Shown in pieces: positions 46,182 through 55,722 of a DNA stretch of 64,000 nt (the first letter of the stretch is position 1; each line of letters starts with the position of its first letter). The stretch is from Combretum micranthum (Eukaryota; Streptophyta; Magnoliopsida; Myrtales; Combretaceae), in assembly GCA_024138025.1 (NCBI GenBank), contig JAMXBD010001434.1:62001-126000 (forward strand), in the 5' to 3' direction. Made by a program: the position numbers and the translations under genes. The notes under the pieces are model-generated. The model saw nothing but the letters and a program-made list of their open reading frames with translations. It was not told the DNA's origin and did no database searches.

Positions 46182-46645
46182 TAGAGCTGCAAACGAGCTA
46201 AGCTATTTACGAGCTATCCGAGCTTGGCTTGTTTTAGGTCTAGCTTGGTTGAGCTCATTTATTCTAAACAAGCCAAGCTCGAACTCAAACTCGAGTTCGT
46301 TTAATTAAATGAGCTGAGCGTGAACTTTTTTCTTGGCTCACGAGTAGGCACATTACGGGTTCTTGTTCATTTCATATACTATATATTTATATAATTATTT
46401 ATATTAATCTAATATCATAAATATAATTATATATTTAATTATTTTCATAAATGAGTCGAATTTAGACTCATTTAGTTAAACAAGCCTAACAAGTCGAACT
46501 TGAGCTTGTGAATCCTTGATGGGCTTGAGCTCGGGCCTGTACATTTCTGGCTTGTTAAAAGCTCAGCTCAGCTCAAATCTGTTTTATTAAATGGGCTAAA
46601 CTCGAGCCTTCAAAAGCTGACTCAACCTGACTTATTTGCACCCCA
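46182..46645. mobile_element. non-autonomous hAT-type element with perfect 8-bp duplication
   Basis: Left end TAGAGCTGCAAACGAGC; right end, complemented, TGGGGTGCAAATAAGTC. GTGCTAGC is present on both sides (46174-46181 and 46646-46653). The ends carry repeated GAGCT/AGCTC and AAGCC/GGCTT subterminal motifs around an AT-rich core. Non-coding. Confidence 0.85.
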
Positions 46646-46919
46646 GTGCTAGCATGTAAATTCCTACTCATTGTCTGTTTTTTAGAAATTGACATGTGTG
46701 TGGCCTAATATTCATGTGCATCATTTCTAACAGGTTTAGGTCCTTTTAGTGTATTAGAAAATGCATCTATTCCTCTCTTATTAGATGCTCCACATAGCAT
46801 AGCAAAACAAAAGGTTGGTTATCAAGGTAGCTCCCCTAGTTTCTTTTTACTTTTCTTCGGTTTCACATTCTATTTAACCATGATTTAAAGGGAAGACTAA
46901 ACATTTCCAAAACTCTAGA

Positions 46920-47125
46920 GAACTATTCAAAGATTGCCATTTCCTCATGGTCCTTCTGCATTACATAAATAAGTGTTGGATGTATTTATAAGATTCATTA
47001 CATAGTAGACATACACCTATTGACATTTCTCTTCTAATTAGGTAGTCTTAGCTAGTATGCACTTTCTCTAGCATCTCCATGCAAAGAAAGTGATTTTCAA
47101 GTAAGTTTGTGTTTTCCTCATCTAG
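46920..47125 (-). pseudogene. LINE (non-LTR retrotransposon) zinc-binding RT tail fragment
   Basis: In two minus-strand frames the sequence reads LKITFFAWRC, then REMSIGVCLLCNESYKYIQH and LFM before a Cys. This is the FFAW...C..C...H...C pattern of the zf-RVT segment at the C-terminus of plant L1-type LINEs. Stops and a frameshift show decay. No other LINE domains are seen nearby. Confidence 0.6.
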
Positions 47126-47632
47126 TTCTCCTTGTTATAAATTTGCTTATTTATCTTCTCTTATTATAGGTTCATGTAGGTTGATTTTGTGGTAAATGGC
47201 CCTCTTAGTTCTTCTTTCTAGGCCCATAGTCTCTTCTTCTCCCCATATTAGTAGAATGGATCCTAATTTGTTTGCAATATCCATGTCAATAGGGTACCAA
47301 ACACATTCTTCATTCACGTAGTCAATGTCACACTAAGCTTTTGCTAAAGTTATTGAAACAATCCCAACCTCAAGCATTTAAGGGCATGGTTGTTTGCCGC
47401 ACATATCATCTCCAAGTGACATGTGCAAATGTTTTGTTATCTAGGAGGGTTTTTTTATCAAGTTTTAGCTTCAAAATTATTGTTAGGTTTTATAAAAATT
47501 CAACATGGTGTTGTTCATTTAGTCATAAGGAGTTCAAAACTAGTTGTCTTAAACCCAAACATCAATATTTAGAAAATAACAATTCTCAAATGTTAAAGCT
47601 TTCTAAGGCAAACATAGGTAGAGAGCTGAGCC

Positions 47633-49438
47633 TGTTAGGAAAAATAATACACAAGGAATACTTTAGGGGGGGGGGGGGGGGGGGTGGGTGGGGTGTTGCA
47701 AATTAAGTATTACAAATTTTTTGATTTTATCAAACCAGATTAATTAACTAAGATAAGATAAGAGTTAACTTAAACAAACAAATGCAGCGAAATAAATAAT
47801 TAAAACTAATTAACAAATAAGCAGAGATAAAGAAGCAGAGAGAGAGAGAAAGAGAATCAACACAAGGATTTAACGTGGAGTTCGGCCCACTGCATATTCT
47901 CTACAGTGTAAATGCCTTAAAGAGGACTTTTACCATTATATTGATTATTCAAAATCAACACTCTTAGAGGAATTACATAAAACCTATCACAATAGAACTT
48001 TTACAATTATCTTTCACGAAGGACTTTCACTTGATAAATCAAGTGTTGTGCTGGTAACACACGACGGACTTCTCTTTGCCTTCCACGAAGGACTTCCCGC
48101 CTAACGTAATTAGGACGATTGCGTTAACTCCAAACCATACTTCAAATGCCTCCCACTGAGGACTTCTCTTTGCCTTCTACGAAGGATTTCCCACTTAATC
48201 GTAATTAGGACGATGCTGGTATCTGCAGACTAGACTTCAAATACCTACCACTGAGGACTTCTCTTTGCCTTCCATGAAGGACTTCCTTTGCCTTTGCGAG
48301 GACTTTTCTCAATGCCTCACTCGAGGACTTCACTTTGCCACTACTGAGGACTTTTCTCAAACAACTCCTATATGAGCAGACTTACAAATTGAAAAACTCT
48401 AAGGAAATAAACAAATTTCCTTTACAAAGAAACATTCCTACTTGAATAGATTTACAACAGAAAATACTTTAGGAATTTTAAATTCCTTTTACAAACTGAG
48501 CTCCTTAAACGAGTAAATAAACAACTTTTGTAAATCTTAAACAGTGCTAAAAAACTCTCGTTTAGAGTGTATCAGCAAATTTGAAACAGAGAACTAATTG
48601 TTCTCTTAAAAAAATTTACAAATTAACGAGAACAAGAACAAAAACACAAGTTAAAAAAAACTTTATAGAACGTTATTTTCGTTTTTAATATGCGTTCAAA
48701 AAATTCTAGTATATGTCATTCTCTTTCTAAAGAGAAGAGAAAAATTCTATATATCTCTTGTTAAGAAATTTGCCTCTTAAAAAAAGGTTTCTAACAATCC
48801 ACACTTATGTTTAATGTACTTAAAGATTTAATAAGTTGTAAAAGTTCAAAAGCATTGAAAGAGCATTAAATGTGTCTTACACATGCATTAAATGTATTCT
48901 AACAACTCTTTTCTTTTTCCAGTTTACTTATATTATTATATTATTAAATAATAAATAATTAAAAAAAATTTTACTATCATGCTTAAGAACAGGTCGAGCT
49001 TAAAAAATTTTATTTATTTTTTATCTTTTAAAAAAATGCTGAGGGCATACTTTCTGAAGTCGAGGCCTAAACTTCAACTCTTGACTTTATAAATTTTGCC
49101 AAAACTCTAGCCCTTGACTTTATGATTTTGCCAAAAACTCTAGCTCTTGATTTCATAGTTTTTCCCAAAACTTCAGCACTTGACTTTACAAATTTTACCC
49201 AAAACTTAGTCTTTTGTCTTTATTTGATGAATAGTGCCTCCACCTTTCTTCTACTGGGCTCGATAGCTTTGTATTGACTTATTTTCAACTTTTTATTCTG
49301 TTAAAACTTAAACAACAATAGAACAAATACAAAGCATATATATATAAATATTTTAAGTATTTAAACAATTAAGGATATTTAAATAATTAATTGTATAATT
49401 ATTCTCATCAAAATCATTCGTGAACATAAAGTTCAACA
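47633..49438 (-). repeat. 3' LTR of the 47.6-55.2 kb copia element
   Basis: 1806 bp, matching 53407-55233 along its length. It carries a G19 run at 47666-47684 where the partner has GAGGGAGGGAGGG. Inside, 48060-48360 holds the tandem GAGGACTTC/TGCCT palindromic motif. Confidence 0.92.
47666..47684 (+). repeat. G19 homopolymer beside the LTR end
   Basis: Nineteen G followed by TGGGTGGGG, about 33 bp inside the LTR terminus. The partner LTR has only short G runs at this place. Confidence 0.9.
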
Positions 49439-49945
49439 ATCTTCTCCTTTTTGATAAGAATAAATATGCACAATCAATTCTAAAATAATTCTTAATTGTG
49501 CAAATACTTCTCCTCCTTTTTCATCAAAAAGAAAAAAAATAAAAAAAGAAGAACACGGGCTTTGTTAAAAAAAAGGTTAACTAAAATAAAATCAATTTTC
49601 TCCGCCTATTAAAAGCACTTTTCTAAAACAATTTCTCCTCCTTTTTAAAACAAACTTTGCTTCTCTTTTTTTTTTTAATGAAAAACCGAGACAGATAAAA
49701 GGAAATTTTCTTAAAATAAGTGTCTCCCCTTGGTTTAAACAACCTTTGTTTTATTTTTTTAAAACAAAGCACAGAATGATATAAACAAATTCATAACAAC
49801 AGAAAATTACAGAAGATAAACATTGGCATACAAGCACAAATACAAACATGGATGCAAGTGCAGAATTTAGTCTAAAGTCTACAATATTTATTAGCTAAGA
49901 GACTTAAGATCAGATTTTTAAGGAAGTTCCTGGTTCAAAAATATT

Positions 49946-50809
49946 TTAGCACTCATCAACCTTTAACATGCCCAATTCTCCTCTTAAAGTGCTAATCCAT
50001 TCTTCACTCAAGGGTTTAGTAAAAATATTAGCAAGCTGATGGTTTGCATCAACAAATTCCAGGCAAATGTCCTTGTTTAGAATATGATCACGAATGAAAT
50101 GATGTCTAATCTTAATATGCTTGGTTCTTGAGTGTAGAATGAGATTTTTAGTCAAATTTATAACACTTGTATTATCACACCGAATTGGTGCACTTTCAAA
50201 TTTTAAACCAAAGTCTAATAAAGTTTGTTTCATCCATAAAATTTGTGCACAACAACTGCCAACAATTATATATTTAGCTTCAGCAGTTGATAATGTAACA
50301 GAATTTTGCTTCTTTGAGTGCCAAGATATTAAAGAATTACCAAGAAAATGGCATGTGCCACTTGTGCTTTTCCGATCTACTTTGTTACCAGCAAAGTCAG
50401 CATCAAAGTACCTAACAAGTTCAAAAGAAGTATGTTTGGGATACCACAAGCCAATTTCAATAGTGTCCACAAGGTACTTAAAGATGCGTTTGACTGTACC
50501 CAAATGAGATTCTTTTGGGCGAGATTGAAATCGTGCACATACATATATAGAAAATATGATATCAGTTCTAGAAGCTGTTAAATATAACAAACTACCTATC
50601 ATGCACCTATACATCTTTTCACAAAAATTTTTACCTTTTTCATCTTTTTCTAGTTTTATACTAGTGCTCATAGGTGTAGGTTTAGACTTACAACTATCCA
50701 TTTTAAACTTTTTTAACAAATCTTTAGTGTATTTAGATTGATTAATAAAGGTTTCAGATCTTGATTGCTTAATTTGTAGCCCAAGAAAATAAGTGAGTTC
50801 TCTCATCAT
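49946..50809 (-). CDS. copia reverse transcriptase C-terminus and RNase H (open frame)
   Basis: A 287-codon open frame starting MMRELTYFLGLQIKQSRSET. It carries MIGSLLYLTASRTDIIFSIY, YFDADFAGNKVDRKSTSGTC, ISWHSKKQNSVTLSTAEAKY and FVDANHQLANIFTKPLSEEW, the usual C-terminal RT and RNase H motifs of copia polyproteins. The acidic residues DAD and E in TAEAKY are present. It is the only long uninterrupted pol segment left, and the frame upstream (RT palm, 50810-51340) is broken. Confidence 0.85.
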   Translation of the reverse strand: MMRELTYFLGLQIKQSRSETFINQSKYTKDLLKKFKMDSCKSKPTPMSTSIKLEKDEKGKNFCEKMYRCMIGSLLYLTASRTDIIFSIYVCARFQSRPKESHLGTVKRIFKYLVDTIEIGLWYPKHTSFELVRYFDADFAGNKVDRKSTSGTCHFLGNSLISWHSKKQNSVTLSTAEAKYIIVGSCCAQILWMKQTLLDFGLKFESAPIRCDNTSVINLTKNLILHSRTKHIKIRHHFIRDHILNKDICLEFVDANHQLANIFTKPLSEEWISTLRGELGMLKVDEC

Positions 50810-51345
50810 ACTATTTCAAATTCTTTTTGCATGGACTGAACAAAAACTTTTATAAGTGAAGAATTAGTAGCACCAAACACAATGTCATCTACATAAATCT
50901 GTACGATTAATGTATGAGAATTGTGATTTTTGATAAAAGAGTAGTTGTATCAATTTTTCCTCTTGAAAATCCATTATTTATCAAAAAGCTACTAAGTCTT
51001 TTATACAAGCTCTAGAAGCTTGCTTAAGACCATAAAGCTTTGTTCAATTTAAAAAACATGATTGGGAAATTCATTATTTTCAAAACGGTAGTTGCTCAAC
51101 ATAGACCTCTTCTTTTATGAAACCATTTAGAAAAGCACTTTTGACATCTATTTGATAAAGGATAAAATCTTTGTGAGCAGCATATGCCAAAAACATTCTT
51201 ATAGATTATAGTCTAGCAACCGGGCAAAAGCCTCATCAAAATCTATCCCCTCTTCTTGTGTATAGCCTTTAGCAACTAACCTAGCTTTGTTCCTAGTTAC
51301 TATTCTAGATTCATCCATCTTGTTTCTAAAAACTCATTTTGTTCC
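50810..51345 (-). pseudogene. copia reverse transcriptase palm region, broken
   Basis: Several minus-strand frames give [34 protein letters not shown] (with changes), EEVYVE, QIYVDDIVFGATN. The YVDD catalytic motif is readable near 50900. Stops and frameshifts separate the pieces. Confidence 0.8.
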
Positions 51346-51620
51346 TATGACAATTTTATTTTCATGCCTTGTAATTGTTTTAGATTATCTACCAACTGCA
51401 TTAGATTATCTACCAACAACAAACAACACATTATTAATAACAATATCTTTATTAAGGATAATGTTACCTTTACCAAAAACAGTTGATTTCCTATCATCTC
51501 CAAAGTTAATACTCCATTGATCTATCAAGTTCATCTTTCAAAATTTGGAAGTAACTCCGGTCATATGCCTAGAGCATCCGCTGTCTAGGTACCATTTGTT
51601 GCTGCCACTTGATGATCCCT
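51346..51620 (-). pseudogene. copia protease remnant joined to RT by deletion
   Basis: NKWYLDSGCSRHMTGVTSKF (51545-51610) carries the D-S-G active-site motif. Downstream GKGNIILNKDIVINNVLFVV leads straight into the RT region, so pre-integrase, integrase and the RT N-terminus are missing. At the joint a 17-bp segment TTAGATTATCTACCAAC occurs twice in tandem (51380-51396 and 51401-51417, period 21). Confidence 0.8.
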
Positions 51621-51877
51621 ACAAAGCAAGTTATTGTTTCTTTGATACCCATTTCTGTTTGGATCCTCTTGGGTTAGAAATAGATAAAACTTCTTTCTTA
51701 GTCACCCAAACATACTTGGTTTTATGACCCGAGAGCAAAGCCATTACAAGTGCCATAAGTGGTTTTTACAAATCGAGTCTTATAAGACTTATAATTTCTG
51801 TGTCTATCATAGTCAATTCTATATTTATTAGGATCAGATTTTTGCTCACCAAGGAGAGTATTTAAATTTTTTTCTCC

Positions 51878-52640
51878 TTATGTGAATTTAGCTATGATAG
51901 CTTTTGAATCATCTAAGTTAGATTTCAGATTTATATTTTCTGTTCTTAGCTCATCTAGCTCTTTCAAAAGTTCATTGTTATTGAAGTTGTTGCTAGTAGA
52001 TGTAGGTTTATTATCATATTTTATAGTTTTAATTTTTAAATCTAATATATCATTTTCAATTTTTAATTTATCATTCTGTTCAACAAGAATTTTATTTTCT
52101 GTTTTTAGTTTTCTATTTTTATTTCTAATTTCATTAATTTTTAGATTCATGCTCCTAAGATTTTCATGCAAGCTATCTTTTTCAGAACCTAGAGCTATTA
52201 TTATTTTGTCTTTTTCTTCATTTTCAGTTTTAAGCTCATTAATTTTATCTTAAACTCTTCTAATCTAACTAAAGCATTTTGCATCAGATTTTTAAGTTGT
52301 TTATTATCTTCTTCAGATTTTTTAAGCTTTTTACAAACCTTTTTATACATGTCAAGCAATTCATCATTAGAGCAGGAAGTTGAAGGAATGTTTACCTCAT
52401 CGTTGATTTCCACGAAGCATAACTCTTCTTCATCAGAATATGATGACTCTTCATCACTCCAAGTAGCAATAAGTGCTTCCTCTTGGATCTTTTTTGTGCT
52501 TTCTTGAGGAGAGGGTAGTTTGGTTGGATGTGTCCTGGTTTTTAGCACTTATAGCACACAACATCCTTCCTTTCCTTTCTAAACTTTGAGGAGCTGCTAG
52601 CCTTCATATATTTGTTGAAATTCTTTGCAAACAACATAAC
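51878..52640 (-). pseudogene. copia gag C-terminal region: zinc knuckle and coiled coil
   Basis: Near 52540 the knuckle reads CYKC, a stop, then KPGHIQPNYP: the last Cys of the CCHC set is replaced. 52201-52548 encodes an acidic stretch (TWSDEESSYSDEEELCFVEI) and Lys/Leu-rich coils. 51878-52171 encodes MHENLRSMNLKINEIRNKNR through DDSKAIIAKFT, a coiled coil homologous to that at 19325-19654. Confidence 0.8.
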
Positions 52641-52684
52641 ATCCTCGTTTATCTCCTCCTTATCAGAATCATCGTTGGTTGCCT

Positions 52685-53346
52685 TTAGAGCAATAGCCTT
52701 TTTTGGGATTCTTCACTTTGATTCTTGATGAGCTCATGAGTCTTGAGTGCACCAAGAAGCTCTTCTTTTGTTAGTGTGCTAAGATCCCTGACTTCCTCTA
52801 TTGCTGTCCATTTTGCTTCCCATTCCTTTGGCAATAATCTGAGCATTTTTGAATTTATTTCAACATTAGTAAAGCTCTTGCCCAAAATACTCAAAGGACT
52901 AATGATATTAATGAATCTATCATTTATTTGATCAATTGTTTTACCAGGCAGCATCTTAAAATTTTCAAATTGACTAACCAACAAGCTTATTTTAGTGTCT
53001 TTGATCGTTGAAGTTCCTTCATAAGTTACTTCAAATTCATCCCAGATTTCTTTAGTAGATTTACAAGTACAAACTCTATTGAAATCACTTTCATTCAATC
53101 CATAATGAAGAATATTCATGGCAGCTTCATTATAATCTAATTTTTTTCAATCATCTTTGGAATATTGATCTTCATTTTTATTTTCAATTGTAAAAGGTCC
53201 TTTTTGAACTACTCTCCATATTAATCTATGTTGAGCTTTCAAAAATATATTCATTCTACACTTCCAATAAGGGTAATTATCCCCACTCAGAAGCGGTGGC
53301 CTATTTGTAGCCTAACCTTCCAAGAATCCTAGTGTATTAGAAGCCA
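52685..53346 (-). pseudogene. copia gag N-terminal (UBN2-type) region with two stops
   Basis: From the ATG at 53346 one frame runs to 52685 with only two stop codons. It contains RPPLLSGDNYPYWKCRMNIF, NILHYGLNESDFNRVCTCKS, EIWDEFEVTYEGTSTIKDTK and LRLLPKEWEAKWTAIEEVRD. These are the hallmarks of plant copia gag (DUF4219/UBN2). Confidence 0.88.
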
Positions 53347-53392
53347 TGATCTTTTCTGTTTTACGTTTAAGCAATCAACCACAAGAGACTAG

Positions 53393-53406
53393 ACTCTGAT
53401 ACCAAT
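53393..53406 (-). other. primer-binding site for initiator tRNA-Met
   Basis: On the element strand TTGGTATCAGAGTC starts one base after the 5' LTR. It matches the TGGTATCAGAGC primer site used by most plant copia elements except at its last bases. Confidence 0.85.
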
Positions 53407-55233
53407 TGTTAGAAAAAGTAATACACAAGGAATACTTAAGAGGGAGGGAGGGTAAATTAAGTATTATAAATTTTTCGATTTTATCAAACCAGGTTAATTA
53501 ACTAAGATAAAACAAGAGTTAACTTAAACAAACAAATGCAGCGAAATAAACTAATTAAAACTAATTAACAAATAAGCAGAGATAAAGAAGCATAGAGAGA
53601 GAGAGAAAGAGAAGCAACGCAAGGATTTAATGTGGAGTTCGGCCCACTACCTACTCTCCACTATGCAAATGTCTTGAAGAGGACTTTTACCACTATATTG
53701 ATTATTCCAAAATCAATACACCTCTTAGACGAGGAATTACAACAAAGCCTATCACAATAGGAATTTTACAATTGCTTTTCACAAGGGCTTCCACTTGATA
53801 AATCAAGTGTTGTGCTGGTAACACACGACTAGACTTCTCTTTACCTTCCTCGAAGGACTTCCCGCCTAATCGCAATTAGGACGATGCTAGTAACTCCAGA
53901 CTAGACTTCAAATACCTCCTACTGAGGACTTCTCTTTTCCTTCCACGAAGGACTTTCCATCTAATCGCAATTAGGACGATGTTGGTAACTCCAGACCAGA
54001 CTTCAAATGCCACCTACTGAGGACTTCTCTTTGCCTTCCACGAAGGACTTCCTTTACCTCTATGAGGACTTTTCTCAATGCCTCACATGAGGACTTCACT
54101 TTGCTTTCACTGGACTTTTCTTAAATAGCCCCTATATGAGCATATTTACAGACTGAAAAGCTTTTAAGGAAATATACAAATTTCCTTTACAAAGAAACGC
54201 TCCTACTTGAACAGATTTACAACTGAAAATACTTTAGGAATTTTGCAAATTCCTTTTACAAATTGAGCTCCCTAAACGTGCAGATAAATAACTTTTGTAA
54301 ATCTTAAACAGTGCTTAAAAACTCTCGTTTAGAGTGTATCAGCAAATTTCGAAACAGAGCACTAATTGTTCTCTTAAAAAAAATTGACAAATTAACCAGA
54401 ATGAGAACAAAAACAAAAATACAAGTAGAAATAACTTTACAGAATGTTGTTTTCGTTTTTACTGTGCGTTCAAAAAATTCTAGTAGATGTCATTCTCTTT
54501 CTAAAGAGAAGAGAAAAATTATGTTTATAGCTCTTGATAAGAAATTTGCCCCTTATAAAAAAGTTTTTAACAACCCATACTTGTGTTTAATGTACTTAAA
54601 AATTTAATAACTTGTAAAAGTTCAAAAGCATTGAAAGAGCATTAAATGTGTCTTACACATGCATTAAATGCATTCCAACAACTCTTTTCTTTTTCCCTTT
54701 TACTTATATTATTATATTATTGAATAATAAATAATTAAAAAAAACTTTCACTGTCATGCTTAAGAACAGGTTGAGCTTAAAAAATTTTATTTATTTTTAT
54801 TTTTAAAAAAAAATTACCGAAGGCAAACTTTCTGAAGTTGAGGTCTGAGGTCGAAGCCTAAACTTCAGTCCTTGACTTTATAAATTTTGCCCAAAACTCT
54901 AGTCCTTGACTTTACGATTTTGCCCAAAACTCTAGTTCTTGATTTCTTAGTTTTGCCCAAAACTTCAATACTTGACTTTACAAGTTTTGCCCAAAACTTA
55001 GTCTTTTGTTTTTATCTGATGAATAGTGTCTCCACCTTTCTTCTATTATGTTCGATAACTTTGTCTTGACTTTTCTTCAACTTTTTGTTCTGTTAAAACT
55101 TAAACAACAATAGAACAAATACAAAGCATATATATATAAATATTTTAAGTATTTAAACAATTAAGGATATTTAAATAATTAATTGTGTAATAATTATTCT
55201 CATCAAAATCATTCGTAAACATAAAGTTTAACA
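53407..55233 (-). repeat. 5' LTR of the 47.6-55.2 kb copia element
   Basis: 1827 bp, direct repeat of 47633-49438. It has the same internal tandem GAGGACTTC motif (about 53820-54120). Confidence 0.92.
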
Positions 55234-55722
55234 TAGCCCACCTTTGTTACATAAGTTTGGCTCTTGGGCTTAAACAAACATCATTTAGAAAATAAATACA
55301 TTCATCCATTTAGATAATCATAAATCCTCTCTCTTGAGTCTCTAACAAAAACTGAAAGTCCAAACGGTCACTTTTCTACATTGTCAAACCATACACAAGG
55401 GAATTGTAGTGGATTTCCAGAGATTGGTCATCCTCGGTATCTAAAATAGTAAAAAGTGAGCCATGAAACCTAGTACAAAGTAACAAGCACATACACACAT
55501 ACCATGCATGCTTAAACTAATGAAATATTTTAAGTTTTAAGTCCATAGCCAAGTATTCGTAGTGTCCTAGAAATGTTAACACGTATAAGAGTACTTATGA
55601 CTCCAGCGACATAAAAAAGGTAGGATTCCCTTAGTGAATCACACATTGAAGATAAGGTATTTGATAAGTCTCCATAACTTACCAGAAAAGAAAGGGGCAG
55701 AAATAGTCCCGCATAGGCCATC

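Larger units (their letters stand above)
47633..55233 (-). mobile_element. Ty1/copia retrotransposon lacking integrase, 1.8-kb LTRs
   Basis: Two long direct repeats (47633-49438 and 53407-55233) start TGTTAG and end AACA on the plus strand. Flanks GAGCC (47628-47632) and TAGCC (55234-55238) match at 4 of 5. Next to the right LTR, on the element strand, is TTGGTATCAGAGTC, a near-perfect initiator tRNA-Met primer site. AAAAAGGAGAAGAT next to the left LTR is the polypurine tract. Gag, protease and RT-RNase H parts lie in minus orientation, but integrase is absent and protease runs into the middle of RT. The element could not move by itself. Confidence 0.92.

Noticed and set aside
47341..47706. 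121-codon frame ending in poly-Gly
   Set aside because: The Gly tail is the G19 run of the copia LTR, and the rest lies in the likely gypsy LTR.
53393..53406. Primer site as a possible tRNA gene
   Set aside because: Only the short 3'-end complement of tRNA-Met is present, next to an LTR; no cloverleaf. I found no convincing tRNA or rRNA gene in the window.
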